The position numbers and the translations under genes were made by a program. From contig MU008175.1 of NCBI GenBank assembly GCA_010909165.1, forward strand, positions 62,001 to 126,000: DNA of 64,000 bases, read 5' to 3'. The stretch comes from Anthoceros angustus (lineage: Eukaryota; Streptophyta; Anthocerotopsida; Anthocerotales; Anthocerotaceae). The notes under the pieces are model-generated. The model ran no database searches. It was not told where the DNA came from and saw only the letters and a list, made by a program, of their open reading frames with translations. Of this stretch, positions 1 through 11,323 are shown piece by piece (positions within the stretch are counted from its first letter, which is position 1; the number at the start of each line of letters is the position of its first letter).

Positions 1-443
1 GTACAAGTTGTTAAGTACCAACTCCCACGATGGAAATCTGTCCTTAGTGGACTTAAATAGAATTCTTCTTCTTCTTCTTATCAATCCCATGACATAAATT
101 TATCTTTGGTGTTAATATCATATAACACAATACAAAACAATTCTACATAACATATATAATACTAACAACGATAATGTCCTAGCAATAGCAAGAGATCATA
201 TCCATGCCGCCAGCCTTGTAATACTCCTATGTACATATTTTAGAGGATTCTATTATGTAGTCAACACATGTAACATATTTCTTGCGTAGTGTGATTTGAT
301 TCTTTTAATTGAGAACTTTATACGAGATTCATGGTGGCACATTATTTGAAAAGATGTTTTATTATATTGTAGCCTTCAATATCAAAAGAAAAACTTTTTC
401 AAAAAAAATATGTATTTTGATCTTTTAATTTTAGCCAATCTAC
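1..443. other. AT-rich spacer, no gene seen
   Basis: No convincing reading frame. Positions 22-100 (a 'cgatggaaat...ccttagtggactta' stretch followed by a run of ttc triplets) resemble the segment near 33890-33950, which suggests both are scraps of the same dispersed repeat, possibly an LTR end. This is a judgement by eye from short matching words. Confidence 0.4.
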
Positions 444-962
444 TCATGTGCTAAACAATTCTTCTATAACATATTCAAGATAACAATCATCAAGATAATA
501 GGATGCCTTCCAACAAGTTCCGTCTAAGAGAGTTTGAGTAATATGTTTGATGCAAGTCGAACATTGAAGGGGACTCATCATTGTGGGTTTCGTTTCTCCT
601 TTATAATCTTTTCTGTAACAATCAATTGTCCCCACTATCTGTGCATCTCTCCCTACTATTTGTACTGATTCAGTATAAGGAAGTTGAAAAAACTTTTCGG
701 TCGCAGTTAGAAGCAAAACATTGCCCAAAACTCTTACCCAAGGAGGCACCGAGTTATCCACAACATTTTCTTCACATGTCACTTTCCTTACTGTTATACT
801 TGGAGGCAATTCTGGGCCATTTATAAGAGACTCATTGGATGCACCCACGGAAGTAAGAAAAAGCAATATGATGATATAATATATATGTATATTTTGCTTC
901 CAAAGCATCATTATAGATGATAAAATTAGATTCTTCATAAACAAGGTATGCACACTAAGCAT
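444..962 (-). CDS. Secreted Gnk2/DUF26-domain (ginkbilobin-like) protein
   Basis: A 172-residue intronless frame starting at ATG 962. It has a hydrophobic N-terminal segment (about residues 27-41, YYIIILLFLTSVGAS) that fits a signal peptide. The mature part carries the cysteine layout of the Gnk2-homologous (DUF26) fold: an early Cys (VTCEEN), then a Cys, a CxxC (LQCSTC), a later Cys (GTCW) and the terminal D-C-Y-L-E-Y block typical of the last strand. In ginkbilobin the first Cys and the CxxC are about 8 residues apart. Here the gap is longer (C-YRKDYKGETKPTMMSPLQ-C), so there is an insertion. Family members are secreted, some antifungal, and the fold also occurs in cysteine-rich receptor kinases. 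No kinase domain follows, so this is a single-domain secreted form. Function is inferred from the fold only. Confidence 0.65.
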   Translation of the reverse strand: MLSVHTLFMKNLILSSIMMLWKQNIHIYYIIILLFLTSVGASNESLINGPELPPSITVRKVTCEENVVDNSVPPWVRVLGNVLLLTATEKFFQLPYTESVQIVGRDAQIVGTIDCYRKDYKGETKPTMMSPLQCSTCIKHITQTLLDGTCWKASYYLDDCYLEYVIEELFST

Positions 963-2761
963 ACCACAAGAATGACTATAAGGATTTATTAAAAAAAAAA
1001 ACCTTGCACCTAAACTTTTTGCATAGCTTCTTAAATATTCAGAGGCATTGAGGAGCTAATATTTTCTTCTATTTCTATAAATAAATATTTTTAATTTAAA
1101 ATATCTTAGGAAGTTACGAAAATTAAATATGATTATATAAGATACTTCATTCAAAATATAGGCCTACAAGAGATATTAATGTGTGGTATTAATCAGCACC
1201 ACGGAAGCATCTGCATCCTCGGATTTGGCACCCAAAAAACTTGCACCTAGTGTGACTAGGCTGCTTGTACGTACCATGTGTATCCCATGTAGACAACTCA
1301 TTCCAATTCCAATTCAAGAGTAGGTGGCAACTTCCAAAATGGTGTGACCAGGCTACTTGCACCAGGATATCCCTTCTAGGCTTTTTACCACCCCATCCAA
1401 GTATAAGATATAAGATTAGGTTGCTTACGGGTGCCCCATCCAAGTACTACTTGGATAGGGTGTTCATTAAGCAACCTAAAGCACCAACTAAACTAAATCT
1501 ATCAATCTAAAACTACCTACTATTAGATCGGTACCAACCACAATGGAGATGCAAGAGGCATGACTAACCATCCATGAAAGGCGTAATCATAACCATGGTT
1601 TTAAACGATTGGATTGCGAATCAGGATGCACAAAAAAAATGGACAAGTGAAATGGATATTCCAGAAAGAACTATTGGGCACAATACCAAGATACACTAGC
1701 ACCAAAAGCAAGCAATCAATGAATAAGGGAAATTATGAAATCGAAGCCACAAAAATTCAAATGTATAGAAAAGTGTGTCCGACGTCCGGTGAAGATGCAA
1801 GAGAAGGACGGAGAGGAGGAGGAGAGAGAAAAGAGAGCTTTAGGAGGAGGAACCAGGAAAGAGAACGGGGAAGAAAAGGGGATGAGAGAAGAGAGAGAGG
1901 AGAGAAAACAGGGAGGCCCAGGGAATTTAGGTCATATTTGTGGTAGTATGTTTGTTATAGAGAGCTGCTTTGCCAGATGACGTGCGATTAGTGAACTGAA
2001 ACGACATCATGTATTGCAAAGAATGTCAATCAGCTAGCCATGAAAACTGCTGGGGGTGCTTGAATCGTAATGCCCTACAGTGAAGTGAGTCAAGTAACAA
2101 GCCAATAAGAGATAGCCATCATAACATAAGGCATACACACATTAGCCAGCCACACTATTAGCTGGCTCTCAAAATATGTGAACCCTCAAAGGAAAGCAAG
2201 CTGAACCCAAGGGCTCCACCTCAATTCAAAGTATGGCTTCTTATTACAAATCCGGGCTAGACTCCATAATTTTGTTCTCTACAGCTACAACAACTTTCTA
2301 AGTACTCATTTAACATTTGTTGGCTACACATTCCCCCATGTTTCCAGCCTCAAACTAAGCTAGCTGGATCTAAACATATGGGCATGCCACATACTTTAGC
2401 CCATGCAAAATCTTTGAACTAATAAACTCCACAATGCAGCACCCACAAGGTGAATTACTCCTTTCATGGGGTGTATTCTAGTCCAAAACCAACTACTCGA
2501 TTTAAAAGATCTCAGAAAAGAAAAGCTTCGAATAGTAATAGTTATTATTATTATCATTATCAAACAAAGTGATTTTATGTTAAAGACCTCACATTTAGGA
2601 GGTCGGCACACCTAGTAAACTTTTGGGATATTGTAAAAAATAGATCAGCATTCTCATTCTCAAACAAGTGATCTTGCGCTAAAAACCTCGAACATAATCA
2701 TAAACATTTCAAAACAAACACTATAAAATTATCATAAAAATAAATACACTTCAAAATATGG
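963..2761. other. Intergenic, purine-rich tract and foldback
   Basis: No gene recognised. Contains a fold-back at 1416-1479 and a strongly purine-rich tract at about 1795-1920 (GA-rich on the + strand). The frames that stay open across the tract are low-complexity Glu/Arg/Gly strings and were not taken as genes. Confidence 0.5.
1416..1479. repeat. Imperfect inverted repeat (foldback hairpin)
   Basis: The outer arms ttaggttgctta (1416-1427) and taagcaacctaa (1468-1479) are perfectly complementary over 12 bp. The inner arms atccaagta / tacttggat are complementary over 9 bp around a 1-base loop at 1447. The 10-11 bp between the paired blocks do not pair. It could be a small foldback element or the tip of a larger decayed one. 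Confidence 0.6.
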
Positions 2762-3367
2762 CTAAAAATAAATTTCTTCATCTGAATAATAATAATGTTG
2801 CTCGGCATCTAAATCAATGTCGTCTTCACGCGAATATTTTGTATACATTGAATTTCTTATTTTTGTTGTTGTATACACTGGCCTCTTAGTATACACCGGT
2901 CTCTTATTGTACATTGAGAGACCAGATGCATTTGCTTCACATTTTGCTAACTTGCTTGATATTTGTTTATCAAAAATCATTCGGCGACGTCTATCTAATA
3001 GAATACTTTTAGCTTCTAAAATCAATTTGAAAGCATTCTCAGCTCCATCTACTTTGTTCTTATCTGGATGTAGGAGTAAAGCCAATTCCTTATATCTTCT
3101 TGTTATAGTATCTACATGTGCATCTGGCTTGACTTGAAGAAGACAGTACCAATTATATACAGGAGGAGAACCACATTGTGATAACTTGTTTTCCATTGCT
3201 GCAAATTCAACCTCCACGATTGCAAGTATATAAGTAATATCATTTGACCCTGGATAACGTTCTTGTGCTTCAAGCAACAAACTTCTTGCTCCTCGAGGAT
3301 CATTTCTTCTTCGTTTGGTTTGAGCAAGTTCAACCAATCTATGAATTTCTTTTTCTATTTTGTCCAT
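2762..3367 (-). CDS. Small J-domain (DnaJ-like) protein
   Basis: A 201-residue frame from ATG 3367; the open frame extends four codons further upstream without an ATG. Residues 1-60 form a helical region with the layout of plant J proteins that begin 'xxEAxRxxxLAxxxxxxxDxxGARxLxxxA'. A J-domain follows (about 70-135) with the HPD tripeptide at residues 100-102 (LLLHPDKNK), needed to stimulate Hsp70 ATPase. The C-terminus is short, Tyr-rich and acidic, with the imperfect repeat KRPVYTKRPVYT. Plant relatives with this N-terminus are usually much longer and carry a C-terminal DUF3444 region, which is absent here. This may be a truncated retained copy or a genuine short form. It lies among repeats, with no intron and normal codons. 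Confidence 0.7.
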   Translation of the reverse strand: MDKIEKEIHRLVELAQTKRRRNDPRGARSLLLEAQERYPGSNDITYILAIVEVEFAAMENKLSQCGSPPVYNWYCLLQVKPDAHVDTITRRYKELALLLHPDKNKVDGAENAFKLILEAKSILLDRRRRMIFDKQISSKLAKCEANASGLSMYNKRPVYTKRPVYTTTKIRNSMYTKYSREDDIDLDAEQHYYYSDEEIYF

Positions 3368-3989
3368 CCTCCCAACCAAATTGACTTTATCGGGATGAAT
3401 GAGAGTGAATGAAAAGTGGACGCAGGAGTACGATGGTAAGAGGCTGGGTGTGGATGACTTATATACTAGAGCTTGCAGACCTTCCTACCATTCCCAATTA
3501 GGAAGCTAACTAGTAAATATTGGAAGGTACTATTAAAGTTTATTCTATTCCAATTTTGTCCAAGTTCCTCAATCACTAAGGACCCTTACGCACTATCAGT
3601 TTTTATCAGGGCATTCTTTAAATCACCCTAGGAAAAGCCCATTACAGACTGGGTTAGTCCCCGCCGCTAGGGGCGTGTCGGTTTCCCCATGTTTGAGACC
3701 ATGAGACGCGAGACATTCCTTCGTTTCGTCGGACTGATGTCAATTCAATTTAGTGGTTCAGTTCATCGAATTGTGTGCCATCTGGATAGTTTAGTTTTGA
3801 TGGACAATTCAGTTTTGATTCCAATGGTTGAGTTGGATTTTTAAATTGAACTACCTAATCAACTGTGACTAACAAACCGTGACTTCTGGGACTAAATTTA
3901 CCGTGCATTGTCATCATGCTTGAGATCTCGTATGATAGCTTGGACATGCGCATAGAACTAAATTAGAAAGATTTACCTCGCACTCTCAT
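3368..3989. other. Spacer, no gene seen
   Basis: Spacer between the J-protein gene and the Ty3 debris. I see no coding frame, promoter or repeat that I can name. Confidence 0.4.
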
Positions 3990-4345
3990 TACACTTGCTG
4001 AATGTCATGATGTGCCAAGTGCAAATCATTGTGGAATTGACCCCACTTACGTGAAGTTAAAGAAGCTGTTTTACTGGTCAGGAATGTACCACGACACAAA
4101 AGACTATGTCAAGGCAAGTACTGTTTATAAGTAGGATAAGGTGAAACAAGCTAATCCAAGAGGATTACTGCAACCTCTACCTATTCCAAGTGGGCCATGG
4201 AAGAGCATCTCCATGGATTTTATCATGGCTTTGCCACCCAGTAATGGATATACATGACAGTGGTGGATAGATTCACCAAACAAGCACATTTCATACCTTC
4301 GAAGAAGCAATTTATAGCTTCTCAGGTAGATAGCTTGATTAAGAA
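3990..4345 (+). pseudogene. Ty3/gypsy integrase fragment
   Basis: Reading through stops, the + strand gives the H2C2 zinc-binding region of a Ty3/gypsy integrase (LAECHDVPSANHCG, then KLFYWSGMYHDTKDYVK). The two zinc-ligand cysteines expected next are lost (KASTVYK). The start of the integrase core follows: [20 protein letters not shown], then VVDRFTKQAHF after a 1-base shift at about 4253. At least one in-frame stop (TAG at 4133) and one frameshift show it is dead. Confidence 0.8.
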
Positions 4346-5135
4346 ATATGTATACAAGTAAACACCATAATTCTAGAAGGAGGTTAATATACGAAGAAGA
4401 AATGGCGTCATCTGGCCAACATCCTCTTTATGGATGCGTATTTTGAAACTCTTCTCTCATACCGCGGTTGCACCCATTTTCCAAAAACCTATGAACTTAT
4501 TTTCATTCATTCATTCGTACTATACCATGTGCAATGTAGTTCTCGAAGAATATATGGGCATGTTCATGTACCTGCCAAAACGTGGAGGATAGCATTACTT
4601 TGAGGTTGCCGTGTAAATAGACGGCAATGTTGCCCGCGAATAAGGAGTTGGTCTACGAGGTAGGTCCCAAGATGCTAGTTGGCTGGCGCATTGTAATTGT
4701 GACTCAAATTGTTAAGAATGAGGGTCTCCTCAAGAGTTGAGGACCCGCAAAATCCAATGGTCATGATTGTTCTCAAAGTCTTGTGCGAAACCCAAAGGTG
4801 GAGGTCACTCTTACCATGCTTAGCCGTAGGTTGCTGTAGAATGCTCATAATTTAGCAACTTTACCCGCACTAATGGTCCAACTTTACCAGCATTAATGGT
4901 CCTCATACATGGGTGTTAACTGGACCCAAACTGAAGGACAGTCTATCATCCATACCCTTAGCCGGCATGATATGGACATGAATGTTGTGTTGAGCGTAGA
5001 TGTCCACTTTGTTTCTAAGGCCTTTTTCGGACCAAGTGCTCGAAAACCTTGAATGCCCATATAGGCGTATAAAAGGCACAAAAGCCCATGGTGCATTTTG
5101 ATTCCTTCCAGAACTATGGTGTTAGTACCATAGTT

Positions 5136-5192
5136 TGCCCATGGAGATTGTGAGTGATAGGGATCCAAGGTTCATAGAAAAATTTAGGCAAT
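5136..5192 (+). pseudogene. Second Ty3/gypsy integrase fragment
   Basis: Encodes PMEIVSDRDPRFIEKFRQ followed by a stop. 'VSDRDPRF' is the block around the second catalytic Asp of gypsy integrases. It lies about 790 bp downstream of the fragment ending at 4345, in the same orientation and in the right order. The two are probably one element interrupted by unrelated sequence. Confidence 0.75.
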
Positions 5193-5194
5193 AA

Positions 5195-5360
5195 CGATTC
5201 TGCTTCTGTTCTCGTGACCCTGATTCTGGAGTGTGAAAGGTTTCCAACAAACTGCCAGCATGAAGCTAATGCACACATTGTGTGTGCCAGCTTAGTTAAC
5301 ATGTATGCAAGCTATGGCAGCCTGGAAAATGCTGACAGATTGTGTTATCAAATGGCTGGG
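5195..5360 (+). pseudogene. PPR-protein fragment
   Basis: A short + frame contains NAHIVCASLVNMYASYGSLE followed by NADRLCYQM. This is the hallmark of one pentatricopeptide unit of the PLS class (the usual consensus resembles 'NALVDMYAKCGSLEDARRVFDEM'). Only about one and a half repeats remain before the 47-bp tandem repeat begins, so it is a relic and not a functional RNA-editing factor. Confidence 0.55.
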
Positions 5361-5500
5361 CCTTATGGCCAACATCACACTAGCACATGCTTGCAGCAGG
5401 CAGAAAGCCTTATGGCCAACATCACACTAGCACATGCTTGCAGCAGGCAGAAAGCCTTATGGCCAACATCACACTAGCACATGCTTGCAGCAGGCAGAAA
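5360..5500. repeat. 47-bp tandem repeat, three units
   Basis: Three identical 47-bp units begin at 5360, 5407 and 5454 (each starting gccttatggccaacatcaca and ending gcaggcagaaa). A partial fourth copy, centred on cacactagcacatgcttgcag, lies at about 5528-5548. Because 47 is not a multiple of three, the repeat cycles through frames and keeps spurious reading frames open. Confidence 0.9.
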
Positions 5501-6313
5501 ACTGTGGCGGGCCGTGGTTGCCGAGGTCACACTAGCACATGCTTGCAGCACGCTGGAGAGGTGCTACAAGACCAACGTGTTTGGTGGATGTCAATGGCCA
5601 CAGCCAGAAGTGGTGGAGTTAACATAGCATTGCAGCAAACAAAGGTGGAAGTAAAAATTGTACCTATTGACAGTCCATCTTCTTTTCTAGATGAGGAAAA
5701 ATTCGGGCGTCACGCAAAGGCGATGGGGCAGACTGATGATGCACGCCGGCTGTTGTTCGGCTGTGCCCGTGTGCCCTTTGTATGTACGCCGGGTGGCCGG
5801 TTAGTGAGGCCGTTAAAACGCCCCATCGTCCATCTGACAAGCTGTTTATGGTTCTTGGCCGTTAGGCGCTGAAGCCACTTGTCGTTTCCCGCCTTTTGAT
5901 GTCTGTTTGTGTATAGGTGCGCTCCTTTGATGTCTGTGTGTGTGTGTATGTGCGCTTGTGCGCTGTTTGAGAGTGTTGGCTCATGCGTGAATTTGCGGAA
6001 GGCGATTCCGGACCACGCTGCTTTGATTTCGCGGTGCAGACACTGTTCACCACCGTTTCTGTTTTTCTGAGTAGCAAAGGCGATCAAATGGCGGTGCATT
6101 TCATAGCTCACTCTCTAGCCTCTTCCAGGAGGCCGCAGGTGTAGACGGCAGCTTTTCTCCACTGCTCAGCTCCTTCCTGTTGTCGTTAGTCTTAGTTACC
6201 GATGGCTTCACCGACCACGTTGCTTGGGCCATCCGAGAGATTTTGTAAGGATACCACTCACGTTCTCCAGCAATTTGAGGATATGCCTCGCCTCGGTGAC
6301 GCATGCTCATGGC
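5501..6313. other. Spacer and probable TMEM104 5' region
   Basis: No gene recognised. The part nearest 6314 is the likely promoter and 5' untranslated region of the TMEM104-like gene. A tgtgtg-rich stretch at about 5930-5960 is a simple repeat. Confidence 0.4.
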
Positions 6314-9300
6314 ATGGAGAGCTTGAGTCCGGTGGGCTCTCTACTCACCGCTTCAGCTCTCAATCTTGTCAACCATGCAGCGGAAACGGAGGCTTTAGTT
6401 GGAGTGAACTCAGAGAACGGGGCTGATGTCCAGGAGAACCATCCGAGTGCGGCAGAGCCCGGAAAACCGCCAGCCCGGTTCTCGAGTTTCACTGGATTCA
6501 TGTTCGTCATGTTCCTTCTCCATATGCTGAGAGCTGAATTGCGACATGATTGGGTCGGAAGTACGTTGAATATGTTTGGTTTCTCTTAGCACTGAGGTCG
6601 AAGAGTCCTCTTAGCGTGCATGGATTGAAAATTCGAGGCCAATTTCTGATGGAGAACAGCAACTTTTGTCTGCAGTTTTATCTTTAATCTGGTGGTCGGT
6701 ACAGGCGTGCTCGCAATGCCATCAGTTTTGCTGAAGGGAGGATGGGTACGCACCTCTAACCTCTGCTATTGCAGACAGCGGGTTCCTCCCTGAAAGTTGC
6801 CATGGCGGTTGCAGATTCTCGGATTATTGTTTCTCGTTCTTGTTTCGTTCTTCAGGTGAGACTGCATCACATGTTCCTTTTTCCACCGTTCTGTCGGGTT
6901 TGCTCTTTTTGGCGTGTCATTTTCTGAGGTTTTCCGTCTTCCGTTTTGAATTTCTAGTCTGCAATGATCGGCTGGATTTCTGCAGTTACGTCTGCTTAAC
7001 GTTTGTGGTGGAGTCAATGGCCACAGCCAACGCAATACTTTGCACAAGAGCCGACAATGTACGTGCCGTATATCCTTTTGGAAAAGAATGAGAACGAACT
7101 TCAGTACATATGCATGTCATATCTCCTTTGTTTATTGCAGAATAGTTTTGAGGCCATAGAATCTGATTGTGAGATTTTCCAGCGATCGGACGACAAGATA
7201 TTCGAAATTGTCAAGCAAACCGAGCTTGGGGAGATGGCAGTATGTTCCTCACGCTCTTGGCTGCCAAAACAAGACTGCTGGTTGTTTGCTGGTGCAGGGC
7301 AGCTTATGGATGTAAGGGTCTCCATGTTTTTGCAGGGGCTTTTCTATAATGGATGTGGCAACGTTTGCTTCTATGTTGCCTTTATAGTAACTTCGTCACA
7401 CGGCACCTTGCATATTTGCAAGCCCTGGCTTCTTGTCTGGAGTTGAACGTTGCGGACAACTTCATGTTTTGCAGCTGTACTTGTTCGGTGACTCAGTGAT
7501 ATATAGCACATTGGTGGCAAGGTCCTTGATAACGCTCATTCCACAATTCCGGTTTGATGCGGTTTTAGTTGTGTTCATTTCACTGGAGCTGCTTCTGTGG
7601 TGCGAATCTCTCTGCTGCAGTTTGCTCCGTGAACTCTCGTCAATTTGTATGGCTGTTGTTAGGGACATAGCTTGGAGATAAGTACTACATCGAGAAGGAA
7701 GTAGGGTCCGTTGTTCCCACCATGCCTCCAAGACTCTAGGGGGCAGTAATTTCAGAAAGACCAGCAAGTGTGAACTGCCTTTCTCTGGAAGGTGATAAAG
7801 TTTGACACTCGGGTTTGCTCTGCAGCCTCCGCGGGATGGAAGACACCAAACACGTCCAGATATTCACCATGGTATTACACTCAAGACGTGAGAACATTTG
7901 TGACCAGGTTTGGTTGAGCTAGCAGTAATTTGTTTTGCCAGTTTAGGTCCCTGATTGTCTTCATGCCTTGAGTGCAGATCATCCGCGCCTTAGCTCTGGG
8001 CACGTAAGTCGCCAACCTGAACAAGTTTGTTTTCTTTCTGTAGCAACCGTTTCAGATTAGTGAGTTGGAGCCTTATGCACGATTGGGAAAGCTTGTGCAG
8101 GATGATTATCTTGGCTTTCGTGAAGCGTGCTAATGACTCTGGCCCTCAGAATACTGTACCACTACTCCATATTGCGTAAGATTCGTTCTGACAATCTGGT
8201 TCATTACTTTTTTGAAACAAAAGTAGCACCCAACTGACGTGGAAGCGTTGCCATACACAAACAGTGCATTGCCAAATCTTTTTGGAGGTGCAGTTTATTC
8301 CTTCATGTGTCACCACAGGTACCACGGCTATCTGAGAAAGCTTTCAAGTGACGTCATACCCATGATGATCGAAGTCAGTGGGCTTGATTGGCCTCATGAC
8401 ATTGAAGGCTTGTCATTTGCCGCAGTATTCCAGGCATTATTACACCCATACGCAACAAAAGCGCCGTGTGGAGGATTTCGGGCTATGCATTTCTGCTTGT
8501 GATGTCCCTATATCTGTTACTCCTGATCGCATGTGGACTCGCTTTTGGTACAGTACATACATACTTGTGTGATGACTTTTGGTTCTTGAAAGGGATGTAT
8601 GATCCTTGATCAGACACCTGGACTTAAGGTGTCACACGGAACAATTATAGAATGCTGGTCGTGTTTGACATGCTGAAATGCTGTGCACCTTTCTCAGGCA
8701 CCGATGTGCAAGATCCTGTCACATTCAACTTCAGCCCAGATGGTAAACAGTGCTCAAAACTTTGTCTGTATTCATGGTTAGAGGAGAAAAATATTTTAGT
8801 CACGCTTGCTGTCCTGGTTGAACACATGAAATAAACTGTACACTGTAATCGTGTATCCCTGCCGACTTTTCTGATATCCTCGTCCTGCAACAGTATATGG
8901 CTGGATTGGATACGCGCTGCTACTATTTCCAGGCATTTGAATCGAGACACCTGCAATTTACTTTAGTGCGTCTGTGTCCACCTCATGCTCATTGATGTGT
9001 CTGACTCTTATCCTTGTGCAGCCATCACGTTGGCTTCATCTTTTCCGATCATTTCTATTTCGCTGCGCAATAATCTGGACAGTCTATTTGTGCTGCTTAC
9101 AATCAAAACAGGTGCTCACACTACGCCTCCGATGTGTGCTCAAACGTTGATTTGTTATCGTTGTGTAAGGCAAACCATTACACCCGGCACCTCATGAGCT
9201 CCCGAACCGGGTGCAGCTGAAGCCAGTTGGAATTTGGGGCTGACACTTTTGGCTGTCGTGCCGGCAAGTGCATGCGCATTACTTGGAGAGGTAAATGTGT

Positions 9301-9740
9301 CGACCTCGGGGTCTAGGAAATCTACAGTTTGCCAGTTGGGATAAGAAAGCACCTACCCTTTACACAAGGTCGAACCATGCAGAGACTCAACGTACGCGTG
9401 GACGACCTTGTCGGAGTGACTGGAGGTTTTGCGGGTTGTATTATAATGTTTATTATTCCTCCGTTCCTCGTCTACCTTTCTCGGCAGTAAGCAAACTTGA
9501 AACCCTAAGCAAACTTGAAACCCGCTTTCTATTCCCACGACAGTCTATTTTGCGGCTCACTCTATCCTAACGTTTTTGTGTTGCAGAAGTGTGAAACCGG
9601 AGTGGCCAGCCAAAAACCCGCATGCGTCTCCGTTTGCAAGCAACTGGTGGGTTTATACCGTGTGGGTGTGGGCGGCTGCTGCCTTGTCCCTCAGCTTCGG
9701 CTTTCAAGTTTGGGCTTACACACACGCAGACAAGGATTAA
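6314..9740 (+). CDS. TMEM104-like multipass amino-acid-transporter-family protein, 20 exons
   Basis: Twenty exons assemble with every splice phase closing: 6314-6501, 6676-6745, 6815-6855, 6986-7058, 7141-7239, 7336-7386, 7475-7521, 7621-7638, 7756-7791, 7826-7871, 7978-8003, 8101-8175, 8265-8318, 8426-8547, 8698-8742, 8894-8932, 9022-9111, 9217-9290, 9383-9486, 9587-9740. The product is 483 residues, close to animal TMEM104 (about 500). Matching blocks in order: FNLVVGTGVLAMP (TM1), FVVESMATANA, KIFEIVKQTELGEMA, YLFGDSVIYSTLVA, NLFGGAVYSFMCHHSIPG, SSFPIISISLRNN and DDLVGVTGGFAG. TMEM104 belongs to the amino-acid/auxin permease-like superfamily; its substrate is not established. ATG 6314 is chosen because the frame upstream has no ATG. 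The weakest exon is 7621-7638 (18 nt, donor gtcaat). The intron after 8932 would start GC instead of GT. Confidence 0.85.
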
Positions 9741-10703
9741 GAAGTGCGATTTGGGCTCCGGGCTCCGGGCTCCATAATGTAGCCAGCAATACGAAGTGGA
9801 GACCCGAGTGGCCTAGCTTCACAGCATTTGACTATCCAGTGCAATCTCTAAGAACACTCGCATTCGTGTTACCGAAATTCGGTTACGGGAATGTAGCACG
9901 GAATGCAATTTAGGGTTGTAAGAAGGGCGGAGTTTTGAAGTAACGGACTGGGTGGTGTCTGGGAAGTCCGGTTTGACGTTGCCTATTCCCACGGGCGTTG
10001 CGCTCTCCTCCCTGCTGTTGTTGGTCTTGGACTAGAGCAAGGAGCGCCGGCAGGCCATTCTTCCAAAACCCTGGATGCGCTCCAGATGCATTGATGCTCT
10101 CGGCGGACGCTGCGATTGGGAGTTTTTTGGAAGAACAGAGGGCAACGGCAACGGCAGTTGCAGCGGCGGCAGCAGTGGTGCAAAATGCATGCATCCGCGC
10201 TCCTCAAGGCAGTGCTGAAGCCGCGGCCCGTGCCTTCATCCGGCGGAAGCCAGGCCGCGAGTGCTGCTCCCAGGACGGTTGAAGGATCGCATCGCCCGGC
10301 AAGAAGGAGAGCCGCTAGGCCTGCTGCTCCCAAAGTGAGCACCTGTCTGTGCGCTCCCACAAACCACCCGGGGTCCTTTCGCTGCCGCCTGCACAGGACG
10401 AGTCACATAAGCTCAAGCTCAGTTACAGGCTGCAAGGGCCATGTGCCGGCTCAGAAACCCGCAATGCCCAGAGGCCGTCCGGATTTCCGACACACACATG
10501 CACAGGTGTTGCCTACAATGGCAAGGGCTGCTCGGGCCCCGGCCCCTGCCCCTGCCCCGGGCACGCAGGCGCCTCGGGCGACACCCCGCACCAGCCGCTT
10601 GAGCAGAGTGGCCCTCGCCTCCAACTCCGATAATGCTCATTTCCATGCTCCCTAGGTACAGCTAAAACACACCTGCACTATCATACCACGCTGCACACTG
10701 CTT

Positions 10704-10734
<31 letters not shown>

Positions 10735-11323
10735 ACTGCCCACTCCCTCAACCACATTTACATTGCAGGTGTGTGGACAAGTTGCAACACCGACCACCGC
10801 GGTTTGCCATGCCCTCTACATCACCTCCTACATTGCCCTTGCTTCATTCCTTCCTAATTTCCTAGCTACTTCACATATTCGCAGCCCAAGATATTGACCT
10901 AATTTCATGCTTTCTAATTCCTGATTTTCAAGCCTTCTTTATACTAATCAAGTGTATCATAATAAATACTTTATTTTTATTGTATGATATTATGGATGAA
11001 CATGAAAAATTAATCCAAAGCGTTACTGCAACAAGACTTTGATCTTTCACTGCCTTTCTTTTCTTATTACCTAGTGTAAAGGAGACTTTATATCGGAAAC
11101 AGAGATGTGAACTCCCATATACTCCAAAACAAACGCAACACCATTTGGTCTTCTCACCAACTCCATTCTTCTTGGTTTCCTGCTAAGTTTATAATAATTT
11201 TAGATGTAAAAATGCTATGTCTGATTTTTTTTTATCCCAGTCATCTAAATTAGTTTAGGGTAAAAGAAGGGGGTGACAACAAATAGTGGTTAAACCCTCA
11301 CAACTAGACTCGCTGTCTGATGA
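9741..11323. other. GC-rich stretch with unassigned frames, then AT-rich spacer
   Basis: About 9960-10655 is GC-rich with several overlapping open frames. One (ATG at about 10185) reads MHASALLKAVLKPRPVPSSG and then an Ala/Arg/Pro-rich string ending at a possible donor (cccaaa|gtgagc). That could be the transit-peptide exon of a gene cut off by the downstream transposon, but nothing recognisable follows. A (tgcc)6 microsatellite lies at 10711-10734. 10800-11320 is AT-rich with no feature seen. Confidence 0.3.

Noticed and set aside
1614-1980. Open frames rich in Glu, Arg and Gly
   Set aside because: They follow the purine-rich tract, and the composition alone explains them. No motif and no flanking gene structure.
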